DNA from: Streptomyces acidiscabies
Lineage (GTDB): Bacteria > Actinomycetota > Actinomycetes > Streptomycetales > Streptomycetaceae
DNA length: 64,000 nt
Direction: 5' to 3'
Assembly (NCBI RefSeq): GCF_020010905.1
Contig: NZ_JAGJBY010000001.1
Coordinates: forward strand, 4,794,001 to 4,858,000
The notes beneath the pieces were generated by a model that was not told the origin of the DNA, searched no databases, and saw only the letters and a program-made list of their open reading frames with translations. Below, piece after piece: positions 1-8,459 of this stretch. How positions within the stretch are numbered: position 1 is the first letter of the stretch; each line of letters starts with the position of its first letter. The position numbers were made by a program, and so were the translations under genes.

Positions 1-1120
1 ATGTCGAGCGAGTGGACGGGGTGCAATCCAGGACCAGCGCCGTTTCTCTGGGGGACGGTGCCAAGGGGAGCGTGCGGAGTTCTGTGATTGTTTCCTCGAT
101 CGCCTCCGCGATCGGTTTGGGGGTGCCCTTCGAGTCGAACAGGCCCAGGGTGTACTCCAGTTCGGGGTAGTCCGCCAGGCTGCGGTCCACGTCGTGGGAG
201 CACCACCATGTGACGCCCCAGAGGTTCGTGCAGCTTGCCGCGTTGAGGAGGGTTTCGCGGGCGAAGAGGGGGGCGTCCGGGGCGGGGATGTGGGGTTCGG
301 GGGCGCCCGTTTCCTGGACCCAGACCTTGCGGGTGGGGTCCGTCGCGTAAGCCTTGGCCAGTTCCGTGCCGTACTCCGCCAAGTGGTGGACCTGGGTCGA
401 GCGCGGGCCGTAGCGGCGGGCGCAGTCGCCGGAGAAGACCCAGGGGTGGACCGTCGTCAGGTCGCCCTTGCGGGCGGACGCCTCAGGGGTGAACGGGTGG
501 TCGTCGCCGTACCAGGCCGCGTCGTACGCGGAGTGCGTGACCAGGCCGGCGGGGCCCAGGCCTTCGCGGGATGCCGTGAGGAGGGTGTCGAGGTAGTGGT
601 CGACCTCGGTCGCCGTGACCGGGTTGTGCTCGACCAGGTTGTTCAGTTCGTTGCCGAGCTGGAGGCCGATGAGGTTGGGGCGGTCGGCCAGGGCCTTGCC
701 GAGGGTGCGCAGGAGGTTCGCCTGGGCCTCGATGGCCTCCGGGTCGGTGAAGACGTTGCGGTGGTGCCAGCTGCGGGTCCACTCCGGGTAGAAGTCGAAG
801 CTCGACAGGTGGCCCTGTACGCCGTCCACCATGACGTCGAGGTCCACTTCCGCCGCGAGGTCCACCAGGCGGACCAGTTGGTCCACTGCTGCCGGGCGGA
901 TGTACGTGCGGTTCGGCTGGAGGAGGGGCCACAGGTGGAAGACGCGGACGTGGTCCAGGCCCAGTGCGGCGATCTGGGCGAGGTCTTCGCGGGTGTTCTG
1001 CGCGTCGAAGTCGTGCCAGGCGTGGAACCAGCCCCGGCGTGGGGTGTAGTTGACGCCGAAGCGGAGTTCCGGAGCGGGCGGGGGCGTGCTGATGGCGTTC
1101 TCCTCGGGTCGCGGATCCAC
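1..1120 (-). CDS. GH5-like glycoside hydrolase, C-terminus beyond left edge
   Basis: Intracellular glycoside hydrolase with a TIM-barrel of the GH5 (mannanase/cellulase-like) kind. About 373 residues are visible and the frame is still open at base 1. The motif LGNELNN gives the likely acid/base Glu158 and VWVQETGAP the likely nucleophile Glu270, both at strand ends as in clan GH-A. WTRSWHHRN and HPWVFSGD are further substrate-cleft-type segments. No signal peptide is seen, so it probably acts on imported oligosaccharides. The start is uncertain: GTG at 1120 is the first usable start codon, but a GAGGAG sequence follows it, just before an in-frame ATC at 1093. It is divergent from the sugar kinase and belongs to the glycan locus. 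Exact substrate is not readable. Confidence 0.75.
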   Translation of the reverse strand, partial: MDPRPEENAISTPPPAPELRFGVNYTPRRGWFHAWHDFDAQNTREDLAQIAALGLDHVRVFHLWPLLQPNRTYIRPAAVDQLVRLVDLAAEVDLDVMVDGVQGHLSSFDFYPEWTRSWHHRNVFTDPEAIEAQANLLRTLGKALADRPNLIGLQLGNELNNLVEHNPVTATEVDHYLDTLLTASREGLGPAGLVTHSAYDAAWYGDDHPFTPEASARKGDLTTVHPWVFSGDCARRYGPRSTQVHHLAEYGTELAKAYATDPTRKVWVQETGAPEPHIPAPDAPLFARETLLNAASCTNLWGVTWWCSHDVDRSLADYPELEYTLGLFDSKGTPKPIAEAIEETITELRTLPLAPSPRETALVLDCTPSTRST

Positions 1121-1165
1121 TTCGGACCTTGTCTGCGGCGAATGTATCAACCACCATGGGTACCG

Positions 1166-3334
1166 ATGAATAGTGATTTGAACCAAACCTTGGTCTGTGA
1201 CGGCCCTGCGTACGTCCTTGGCGTCGATGCGGGGGGTACGCGTACGCGTGCGGTCTTGGCGGACGCGTCGGACGGGCGTGTCCTCGGGGAAGGCGTGTCT
1301 GGTCCCGGCAATGCGTTGACCGTGCCGGTCTCGGTGGTTACCGAGCATCTGGTGGAGGCGATCGGGGAGGCGGTGCGGGGGGTTGCGCCGGGGAGGGTGG
1401 TTGCGGTGGCGGGTGGGTTTGCGGGGGCGGCGAGTGTGCGGGTGGATGGGGTGGGGGGTGAGGGCCGGGGGTCGGTGCGTGGGAGTGGCGTGGAGGGTGA
1501 ATCGCGTGGGGTGTCGGTTCGGGGCAGTGGCGCGGAGGAGGAACTCGGCGGGGCGTCGGGGCGTGGGAAGGGCGTAGGAGAGGAGTCCGGCGGGGCCTCG
1601 GAGGGTGGGAACGATGTGGTGAGGGGGTCCGGCGGGGCGTCGGCGGGCGGCGATGGTGGGGAGGGGAGGTCTAGCGGGACGTCGGAGGTTGGGGGCGGTG
1701 CACTGGGGGAGTCCGGTGGGACGGCGGTAGACGGGAGCGGTGCGGATGAGGAACCCGGTCGGCTCCGTGCCCGTGCCGCCCTCACCGCTGCGCTCGAACG
1801 CCTTGGTATCCCCCTCCCCGCGATCACCATCCACAGCGATATCGAGGCAGCGTTCGCCGGAGCGCCCGGGCACCCTGCCGCCGGTCTCGCTCTGATCGCG
1901 GGTACCGGTTCGGTCGCGGCCCGTGTCCAGGACCGCGTCCTTGTGGCGACCTCCGGTGGGGACGGCTGGCTCCTCGGTGACGACGGCAGTGGCTTCTGGA
2001 TCGGGCGGAGGGCGGTTCGCGCGGCGTTGAGGGCAGCGGACGGCCGGGGTCGACCGACGTCGCTGGTGGCGGCGGTCGGCCGAGCACTCGGTGTTCCGGA
2101 GGGGGTGTTGCCGCCGAGGGGGTGGGAGCGGGTGCCGTCGGCGGACGGGGGAGTGGGTGGGGTGCTGCCGTCAGCGGGGGAGACGGGCGTGCGGCCTGGG
2201 CCCGGTGTGCAGGTGTCGGGGGCGGGGGACGTTGACTCGGCCTCGGAGGGGGATGAGCTGGGGCGGCGAGTCGGAGAGGCAGGTTCGGAGGAGGCGAGTG
2301 GGCAGGGGCCGGGTGCTGTGCGGGACGTACCGCTGGGTGGTCCTGAGAGGGGCGAGGTTGGGCAGGAAGCCCAGGTGAGAGGCTCGGGGGTGGGTGTTTC
2401 GCCGGGTGGTCCCGAGAGGGGTGAGGCTGAGGCGCCGGGGTGGGTGGCGGCGGGTACGGACGAGGTGGGTGCTGTGCGGGACGTGCCGTCGACTGGTGCT
2501 GAGCGGGGTGAGGCCGGGCGGGAGGGTGAGGCGTCGGGTGCGGGCCCGGCGGGTGCGGGCCCGGTGGGGGCTGCGCGGGAGGTGCTGTCGGCCGGTGCAG
2601 AGGTGGGCGAGGCTGGGCGGGGAGCTGAGGCGCCGGGTGCAGGTCAGGTGGGTGCTGTGCGGGGCGAGGTCGGGCGGGAGGCTGCGGCGACTGGGCTGGG
2701 GGCGGAGGGTGCGCAGGGCGTTCCGTCAGGGAGTTCCGGGGTTGGGCCGAGTTTGTCGGTGGCTGGCGTGCGAGAAGAGAGCATTCTCCCGCCGGGGGCG
2801 GCGGGAGCTGCGGGTGAGCGGCGTGGGCAGGGGGCGAGGTCCGAGGCAGTGGGCGTGCGGCGCGATGTTCTTGCGTCGGAGGAGCGGGGGGCCGGTGCGC
2901 AGTCGCCGTCCCGTAGCTGCGACGGTGTGGACGGCGACGCCGAGCGCCCGGCAGGAACGTCCGCGCCAGACCCGTACCGCTGGAGTCTGGCTCAGCGAGC
3001 CGCGTACCGTGCTTATCTCCTCCCCGCAGTCATGGAACGCCGACCCACGGACCTGGCCGCGCACGCACCCTTGGTCACCCGGGCCGCTGACGAAGGGGAC
3101 GAGGTAGCCCGGCAGATCCTTCAGGAAGCTGCTGCCGCGCTGGTCGAGACGGTTGCCGCTCTCTCTCCACGCCCCGGTGAACCCCTGGTCGTGACCGGTG
3201 GCCTACTCGCCCCCAACGGTCCCCTCCTCGCACCACTCACCGAACACCTCACCCCCCTTGGCCTCACGATCTCCCCGGTGGTGGACGGCTCGGCCGGTGC
3301 GGTGGCGCTGGCGCGGATCGCGGTGGCTCGCTGA
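1166..3334 (+). CDS. BadF/BadG-type N-acetylglucosamine kinase-like ATPase with two low-complexity insertions
   Basis: ASKHA-fold sugar kinase, most like the N-acetylglucosamine kinases of the BadF/BadG/BcrA/BcrD family. Phosphate-1 motif VLGVDAGGTRTR is at residues 18-28. The ATPase core continues with SDIEAAFAG, LIAGTGSVA (about 242-250) and GGDGWLLGDDGSGFWIGRRA (264-283). The C-terminal lobe VVTGGLLAPNGPLL (675-688) ends with a typical GSAGAVALA motif. Family members run to about 320-350 residues, while this one is 722 because of Gly/Ser/Arg/Glu-rich insertions at about 96-196 and 320-600. Removing them leaves a normal-length kinase. ATG 1166 is chosen; TTG 1178 or 1190 are possible. It probably phosphorylates GlcNAc or a related sugar released by the neighbouring hydrolases. 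Confidence 0.8.
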   Translation: MNSDLNQTLVCDGPAYVLGVDAGGTRTRAVLADASDGRVLGEGVSGPGNALTVPVSVVTEHLVEAIGEAVRGVAPGRVVAVAGGFAGAASVRVDGVGGEGRGSVRGSGVEGESRGVSVRGSGAEEELGGASGRGKGVGEESGGASEGGNDVVRGSGGASAGGDGGEGRSSGTSEVGGGALGESGGTAVDGSGADEEPGRLRARAALTAALERLGIPLPAITIHSDIEAAFAGAPGHPAAGLALIAGTGSVAARVQDRVLVATSGGDGWLLGDDGSGFWIGRRAVRAALRAADGRGRPTSLVAAVGRALGVPEGVLPPRGWERVPSADGGVGGVLPSAGETGVRPGPGVQVSGAGDVDSASEGDELGRRVGEAGSEEASGQGPGAVRDVPLGGPERGEVGQEAQVRGSGVGVSPGGPERGEAEAPGWVAAGTDEVGAVRDVPSTGAERGEAGREGEASGAGPAGAGPVGAAREVLSAGAEVGEAGRGAEAPGAGQVGAVRGEVGREAAATGLGAEGAQGVPSGSSGVGPSLSVAGVREESILPPGAAGAAGERRGQGARSEAVGVRRDVLASEERGAGAQSPSRSCDGVDGDAERPAGTSAPDPYRWSLAQRAAYRAYLLPAVMERRPTDLAAHAPLVTRAADEGDEVARQILQEAAAALVETVAALSPRPGEPLVVTGGLLAPNGPLLAPLTEHLTPLGLTISPVVDGSAGAVALARIAVAR
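1173..1185. promoter_or_regulatory. Shared GTGATTTGAACCA motif near kinase start
   Basis: The 13-mer GTGATTTGAACCA recurs exactly, in the same orientation relative to its gene, upstream of the solute-binding protein gene (9850-9862). Related forms lie at 15077-15087 and 16110-16121. An operator for the local RpiR-type or another sugar regulator is the simplest reading. It falls inside the kinase reading frame if the ATG at 1166 is used, which weakly favours a downstream TTG start (1178 or 1190). Confidence 0.45.
1451..1753 (+). repeat. Low-complexity insertion 1 in sugar kinase
   Basis: Purine-biased, G-rich coding stretch giving about 100 residues of degenerate Gly-Gly-Ala-Ser, Arg-Gly-Ser-Gly and Glu-Glu units. 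It has no recognisable fold and sits between two core kinase segments (FAGAAS and RARAALTAALERLG). The frame is preserved and no stop codons occur, so it is probably translated as a disordered loop. Confidence 0.7.
2123..2965 (+). repeat. Low-complexity insertion 2 in sugar kinase
   Basis: About 280 residues of imperfect repeats built on units such as GAVRDVP, GPERGE, GAERGEAG and GAGPAGAG. The DNA reads as diverged tandem units around the words gtgctgtgcgggacgtgccg and gcgaggctgg. It interrupts the kinase between RALGVPEGVLPPRGWERV and the C-terminal DPYRWSLAQRAAYRAYLLP segment without breaking the frame. Confidence 0.7.
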
Positions 3335-3506
3335 ACGGCGTACGAACCCGGCGGCCCGGCCACGAAGAAGACGGGGCCGCCGGACGACGTACGAGGACAA
3401 CCGAACCCACCCCCACCGACCGAACCACGCACGCCCGCCGCCCCAATCCGCACTCGCCCACTGACCTGAACCACACGACCGTTCGCCGGACGATGCACCG
3501 AAACCC

Positions 3507-4165
3507 CCGAAGCCGCGCGCGGCCCGGATCGCGCCGATCGGTCGGAGACCGTACCCACCCCCTTCCGTTCGCCGGACACCCTGTCCGAACCCCGAAGCCG
3601 CGCGCGGCCCGAACCACGCAGACCCGTCGGGCCGTACCCACTCCCTCCGTCCGTCGGACGCCCCGTCCGAACCCCGAAGCCACGCACCCAGCCCGAGTCA
3701 CGCCGACCCGTCGGCACACCCACCTCCTCCGTCCGTCGGACACCTCACCCGGACCCCGAAGCCGCGCGCGGCCTGAACCACGTAGACCCGTCGGGCCACG
3801 CTCACCCCTTCCGTCCGCCAGACACCCCGTCCGAACCCCGAAGCCACGCACCCAGCCCGAGTCGCGCCGACCCGTCGGCACACCCACCTCCTCCGTCCGT
3901 CGGACACTTCACCCGGACCCCGAAGCCGCGCGCGGCCCGGACCGCGCAGATCCGTCGGGCCGTACCCACCCCTCCGTCCGTCGGACGCCCCATCCGAACC
4001 CCGGAGCCGCGCGCGCGGCCTGAACCACGCAGACCCGTCGGGCCACACTCACCCCCTCCGTCCGTCGGACACCCCACCCGGACCCCGGAGCCGCGCACGC
4101 GGCCTGAGCCACGCAGACCCGTCGGACCACACCCACCCCCTCCGTTCGCCGGACACCCCACCCGA
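3507..4165. repeat. 82-85 bp tandem repeat array, 8 copies
   Basis: Eight consecutive units start with CCGAAGCC or CCGGAGCC at 3507, 3592, 3674, 3756, 3838, 3920, 4001 and 4086 (spacings 85, 82, 82, 82, 82, 81, 85). Each unit carries short dyads: CCGCGCGCGG or variants, CCCG-T-CGGG, and in most copies GTCCG-T-CGGAC. The array fills the gap between the kinase stop (3334) and the GH3 start (4318). The flanks 3335-3506 and 4166-4317 are related C-rich degenerate sequence with no gene seen. All reading frames are open through it, which is expected from the composition; I do not call a gene. Confidence 0.85.
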
Positions 4166-4317
4166 ACCACCCACCCAGCCCGAACCGCACCCCCCAGCCC
4201 CAGACAGCTGAACCCCAACCCAAGCCCACCCCCCCCGGAGGGGGAATGCACAAACCCACCCGCCACCCCATCCGCCCCGCACCAACCCCCAAACCCCCAC
4301 CCACCCAAAGGACCCCC

Positions 4318-6558
4318 ATGCCCACCCCCCTCTACCAAGACCCCACCGCCCCCACCCCCTCCCGAGTGGCCGACCTCCTCTCCCGCATGACCCTGCGAGA
4401 GAAAGTCGGGCAGCTCAACCAGCGGATGTACGGCTGGCACGCCTACACCCGGACCCCCGTCGGGGACTTCGCCCTCACAGAGGCATTGGACGAAGAGACC
4501 ACCCGCTGGCAAGGGCTGGGCGCGCTGTACGGGCTGATGCGGGCCGACCCCTGGTCGGGCGTGACCCACGGCAACGGTCCGGACGCGAGGACCAGTGCGG
4601 ACCTGGCGGACATGGTGCAGCGGCATGTCCTCGCGAAGAGCCGGCTGGGTATCCCCACGCTGTTCGTTGAAGAGGTCCCCCACGGTCATATGGCCCTGGA
4701 CGGCACGGTCTTCCCGGTGAACCTGGGCGTAGGAGCCACCTGGGACCCGGAGTTGTACGAGCGAGCAGCGACGCACGCGGCGGCGGAACTCCGGGCCAGG
4801 GGCGGCCACGTGGCCCTGGTGTCGGCGTTGGACATCGCCAGGGACCCGAGATGGGGCCGCACGGAAGAATGCTTCGGAGAGGACCCCCACCTGGCGGCCC
4901 GCCTCACCGAAGCACTGGTCCACGGAATGCAGGGCACCCCGGCAGAACACTTCACGGCGGATCAAGCCCCCGTAGTCCTCAAGCACTTCGCAGGCCAGGG
5001 CGCCACCACAGGCGGCAGAAACTCCGCCGAGACAGAGCTGGGCCCGAGAGAACTCCACGAGATCCACCTGCCGGCGGCACGAGCGGGCGTCAACGCGGGC
5101 GCGGCAGCGGTGATGTCCGCGTACAACGAGGTGAACGGCCTCCCCTGCACCGGCAACAGGCCTTTGCTCACCGGCCTGTTGAGGGAGGCGTGGGGATTCG
5201 GCGGCCTCGTCATGGCGGACGGCCTGGCCGTGGACCGCCTCGCCCGCATCACCGGCGACAAACTCACCGCAGGGGCCCTCGCCCTCAACGCCGGTGTGGA
5301 CATGAGCCTTTGGGACGAGGGCTTCACGCACCTGGAGGAGGCGGTGGAGCGGGGACTGGTCACCGAGGCCACCCTGGACAGCGCCGTGGCAAGGGTGTTG
5401 ACCCTGAAGTTCCGTCTGGGCCTCTTCGAGAACCCGTACACGAGGAGGAACCCCCTCCCCGAAGGCCGGGACCTCAGCACGGAGTTGGCCCGAGCCTCGA
5501 TCACCCTCCTGCGCAACGACGACGTCCTCCCGGTACCGCCGGCCACCCGCAGGATCGCGGTCATCGGCCCCCACGCAGCCACCACGACCCACCAACTCGG
5601 CGACTACACAGCCCCCCAACGCGAGGGCACCACAGTCCTGGACGCCCTCCGCAGACTGACCCCGCCCACCACGGACATCCGCCACGCACGGGGCTGCGCC
5701 CTGACCGGCGACGACAGAAAGCACATCCCCGAGGCAGTGGCCACAGCAGCCGCCGCCGACCTCGCCGTCCTCGTCCTGGGCGGCAGCAGCGCCCGCACCC
5801 AGGACACGGAGTTCGACGCGAACGGCGCGGCCCTGTCCACGCGGGACGACATGACGTGCGGAGAGGGAGCCGACCTCGCGACGCTCCGCCTCGGCCCGGC
5901 CCAACACGCCCTGCTGGACGCGGTGATCGCCACCGGCACCCCCACAGCGGTGGTCCTGATCCAGGGCCGCCCCCACGCGGTACCGGAAGCGGACCGAGCC
6001 GGCGCCGTCCTCACCGCCTGGTACCCGGGTCCCTGGGGAGGCGACGCCATCGCCGAAGTCCTCCTCGGCCACACCGACCCCCGAGGCCGCCTCCCGGTCT
6101 CGGTCCCCCGCTCGGCGGCCCAACTCCCCGTCTACTACAACCACAAGGAGACGGAGTACGGCAGATACGTCGACGAGGAGGCGGACCCGCTGTACGCCTT
6201 CGGCCACGGACTGGCGTACACGACGTTCGCGTACGGCCCCCCGAGGCGCGACGGCGACACCATCGACGTGGACATCACCAACACCGGCGCCAGACAAGGC
6301 CGTTCGGTGGCCCAGCTCTACATCCGCCCCGTACGCACCCCCGTCTGGCCGCGCACCCTCGAACTCCGGGCGTTCCAGGGCGTGGACCTGGCCCCCGGCG
6401 AGACCCGCACCGTCTCGATACACCTCGGCGCCGACCAACTGAAGCTGATCGGCGCCGACTTGGAGGCGTTCGTACCGGACGAGATCGAGGTGCGGGTCGG
6501 GGAGTCGGCCCGCCACGCGCTGGCGGCCGTACCCCTGACCCTGAAGGTCAGAGCTTGA
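4318..6558 (+). CDS. GH3 beta-glycosidase
   Basis: Glycoside hydrolase family 3 enzyme of 746 residues, probably a beta-glucosidase, beta-xylosidase or beta-N-acetylglucosaminidase-like exo-enzyme acting on imported oligosaccharides. The TIM-barrel carries KH at 222-223, the substrate-pocket segment DIARDPRWGRTEECFGEDP (172-190), and GGLVMADG with the retaining nucleophile Asp301. A second alpha/beta sandwich domain follows (about 380-610), then a C-terminal fibronectin-III-like domain (from about 660, with VAQLYIRPV). No signal peptide. ATG 4318 is preceded by AAAGGA at a good distance; the longer in-frame ATG at 4246 is rejected because it only adds repeat-derived Pro-rich sequence. The 3' end overlaps the convergent permease gene by 11 bp. 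Confidence 0.88.
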   Translation: MPTPLYQDPTAPTPSRVADLLSRMTLREKVGQLNQRMYGWHAYTRTPVGDFALTEALDEETTRWQGLGALYGLMRADPWSGVTHGNGPDARTSADLADMVQRHVLAKSRLGIPTLFVEEVPHGHMALDGTVFPVNLGVGATWDPELYERAATHAAAELRARGGHVALVSALDIARDPRWGRTEECFGEDPHLAARLTEALVHGMQGTPAEHFTADQAPVVLKHFAGQGATTGGRNSAETELGPRELHEIHLPAARAGVNAGAAAVMSAYNEVNGLPCTGNRPLLTGLLREAWGFGGLVMADGLAVDRLARITGDKLTAGALALNAGVDMSLWDEGFTHLEEAVERGLVTEATLDSAVARVLTLKFRLGLFENPYTRRNPLPEGRDLSTELARASITLLRNDDVLPVPPATRRIAVIGPHAATTTHQLGDYTAPQREGTTVLDALRRLTPPTTDIRHARGCALTGDDRKHIPEAVATAAAADLAVLVLGGSSARTQDTEFDANGAALSTRDDMTCGEGADLATLRLGPAQHALLDAVIATGTPTAVVLIQGRPHAVPEADRAGAVLTAWYPGPWGGDAIAEVLLGHTDPRGRLPVSVPRSAAQLPVYYNHKETEYGRYVDEEADPLYAFGHGLAYTTFAYGPPRRDGDTIDVDITNTGARQGRSVAQLYIRPVRTPVWPRTLELRAFQGVDLAPGETRTVSIHLGADQLKLIGADLEAFVPDEIEVRVGESARHALAAVPLTLKVRA

Positions 6559-7450
6559 CCGCCCCCGACGAGACCCCCTTGTAGAACCAGCGCTGGGTGA
6601 TGACGAACAGCACCAGCACCGGGACCACGGAGATCACGGACCCCGCCATCACCAGCCGCTGGTCGTACCCGAACGACGAGGACTGGAGCCGGGACAGACC
6701 GAGCGTCAGCGTGAAGTGGTCCTCGGTGCGCAGCACGATCAACGGCCACAGGAAGTCGTCCCAGGCGCTGATGAACGTGTTGATGGCGACGACGAGGATC
6801 GCGCCGTACGCGGACGGCAGGTACAGGTGCCGGAACCGCTTCCACTCGCCCGCGCCGTCCAGCATCGCCGCGTCCTCGATCTCGCGCGGCACCGCGAGGA
6901 ACGCGGCGCGCATGATGAGGACGTTGATCGCGCCGACGAAGCCGGGCAGCCACACGCCGACGAGGTTGTCGATCAGTCCGAGGTCGCGGATGCTCAGGAA
7001 CAGCGACACCATGATGGACTCGAAGGGGAACATCATGGACGCCATCAGCAGGATCCACACCAGCTTGCTGCCCTTCCAGCCCGGCTTGGAGAGCATGTAG
7101 CCGGCGATGGTGGAGAACAGCAGCTGGCTGCCGACCGACAGGACCACGATGATCAGGCTGTTGCGGATGTACGTCCACACGGGGACCTGGTCGAAGACCT
7201 GCTTGTAGGCGTTGAGCGTCGGATGCCGGGGGATGAGGGAGGCACCCGCGCCGAAGACGTCCTCGCCCGCGCCCTTCAGGGACGACAGCAACTGCCACAC
7301 GAGGGGGCCGATGGTGATGGCGAGGACGAACAGCAACAGCAGGTAGCGGACGATGAGTTCGCGCGGGCGGCCGTAGTCGCGCCAGCGCGGCATCAGACGG
7401 CGGCGCTTGGCAGCCCCGGAAGCGGGAGTCTGAGAGACGGCCGTCGTCAT
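6548..7450 (-). CDS. Carbohydrate ABC transporter permease, MalG type
   Basis: Inner-membrane permease subunit (300 residues) of a binding-protein-dependent sugar importer. It has the usual six hydrophobic segments, an N-terminal cytoplasmic basic stretch, and the EAA loop EIEDAAMLDGAGEWKRF that docks the ATPase. The C-terminus GVSSGAVKL is typical of the MalG/UgpE group. Its ATG overlaps the stop of the upstream permease gene by 4 bp (ATGA), showing translational coupling. No ATPase gene is nearby. Streptomyces sugar importers commonly share the multitasking ATPase MsiK, so the same is inferred here. Confidence 0.9.
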   Translation of the reverse strand: MTTAVSQTPASGAAKRRRLMPRWRDYGRPRELIVRYLLLLFVLAITIGPLVWQLLSSLKGAGEDVFGAGASLIPRHPTLNAYKQVFDQVPVWTYIRNSLIIVVLSVGSQLLFSTIAGYMLSKPGWKGSKLVWILLMASMMFPFESIMVSLFLSIRDLGLIDNLVGVWLPGFVGAINVLIMRAAFLAVPREIEDAAMLDGAGEWKRFRHLYLPSAYGAILVVAINTFISAWDDFLWPLIVLRTEDHFTLTLGLSRLQSSSFGYDQRLVMAGSVISVVPVLVLFVITQRWFYKGVSSGAVKL

Positions 7451-8457
7451 GACTCGTCCTCCTTCGTCAGGCGCTGCGACAGCAGCGTGAGGCCCAGGGT
7501 CAGTACGAACAGGGCGACGCTGACGGCCGACCCGTACCCGGCGTTGCCGGTGAGCGGGTCGAGGGCGACGTCCCGGATGTAGAAGGGGAGCGTGCGGTCG
7601 GCGCCGCCGGGACCGCCGGTCGAGCCGCCGAGCATGTAGATCTCGGTGAACACCCGCAGCGAGCCGATACCGGTGAGCGTGCCGACGAGCATCATCGAGG
7701 TGCGTACGCCCGGCACGGTGACGTTCCAGAACCGGCGGATCGCGCCCGCGCCGTCCACGGAGGCCGCTTCGTGCAGTTCCTTCGGCACGTTCCCGAGCGC
7801 GGCCAGGTAGAAGATCATGTACCAGCCGAGCCCCTTCCAGATCGTCAGGCCCATAGCGGAGAACAGGATCAGCCACGAGTCGGACAGGAACGGGATCGCC
7901 GACTTGATGAGGTGGCCCTTCTCCAACCACGTGTTCACCAGGCCCTGATCGGACAGCAGCCACTGCCAACTCAGGCCGACGACCACGCTGGAGGCGAGGA
8001 CCGGGGTGTAGAACGCGGACCGGAAGAAGCCGATGCCGGGGAGGTTCTTCTCCACCAGGACGGCCAGCATCAGCGGCAGCAGCACCATCAGCGGTACGAC
8101 GACGATCGCGTAGAGCAGGCTGTTGCGGGTGGCGAGCCAGAAGTCCGGGTCGTCCAGCATCCGCGTGTAGTTGTCCAGGCCCACGAAGTTCGCCGCGCCG
8201 CCGAGGGGCTTGGCGTCCGTGAAGGACAGCAGCAGCGTGTTCAGGAACGGGTACACGCCGAACACGGTGACGCCGACGATCGCCGGGGACATCCACAGCC
8301 ACGGCAGCCACCAGCGGCGGTACAGCGCGGCGCCGCCCGCCTCGGCGGTCGGACCGGGCTTCAGCCACCGCAGCAACCGCCGTACGCCGGAGGGCTGTTC
8401 GGGGGCCGGACGGCCCGGTGCCGCGACGGGCACCGGGGTCAGGGTCTTGGACGCCAT
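7447..8457 (-). CDS. Carbohydrate ABC transporter permease, MalF type
   Basis: Partner permease of 336 residues. A Pro-rich cytoplasmic N-terminus precedes the first membrane segment (WLPWLWMSPAIVGVTVFGVY), followed by five more. The EAA loop reads ELHEAASVDGAGAIRRFW. It lies directly downstream of the solute-binding protein gene. ATG 8457 lies just inside that gene's end and an in-frame TTG at 8463 overlaps its stop codon, so the exact start is open by two codons. Together with the binding protein and the MalG-type permease it forms a three-gene importer for an oligosaccharide. Confidence 0.9.
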   Translation of the reverse strand: MASKTLTPVPVAAPGRPAPEQPSGVRRLLRWLKPGPTAEAGGAALYRRWWLPWLWMSPAIVGVTVFGVYPFLNTLLLSFTDAKPLGGAANFVGLDNYTRMLDDPDFWLATRNSLLYAIVVVPLMVLLPLMLAVLVEKNLPGIGFFRSAFYTPVLASSVVVGLSWQWLLSDQGLVNTWLEKGHLIKSAIPFLSDSWLILFSAMGLTIWKGLGWYMIFYLAALGNVPKELHEAASVDGAGAIRRFWNVTVPGVRTSMMLVGTLTGIGSLRVFTEIYMLGGSTGGPGGADRTLPFYIRDVALDPLTGNAGYGSAVSVALFVLTLGLTLLSQRLTKEDES

Positions 8458-8459
8458 GC

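Noticed and set aside
194..1165. Upstream in-frame extension of the kinase reading frame, antisense to the GH5-like gene
   Set aside because: It is the shadow of the GH5-like coding strand (Val/Arg/Gly-rich composition); the kinase domain only begins after 1166 and the GH5 catalytic motifs are convincing on the other strand.
3507..4165. CRISPR array
   Set aside because: Units are contiguous 82-85 bp near-repeats with no short repeat/unique spacer alternation and no cas genes.
3264..4325. Arg/Gly-rich open frames on the minus strand across the tandem repeats
   Set aside because: All frames stay open because of base composition; the peptides simply mirror the 82-85 bp repeat and have no start signal or conserved domain.
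3802..6516. 900-codon open frame antisense to the GH3 gene
   Set aside because: The GH3 protein on the plus strand has full family motifs; the antisense frame has no recognisable domain and runs into the repeats.
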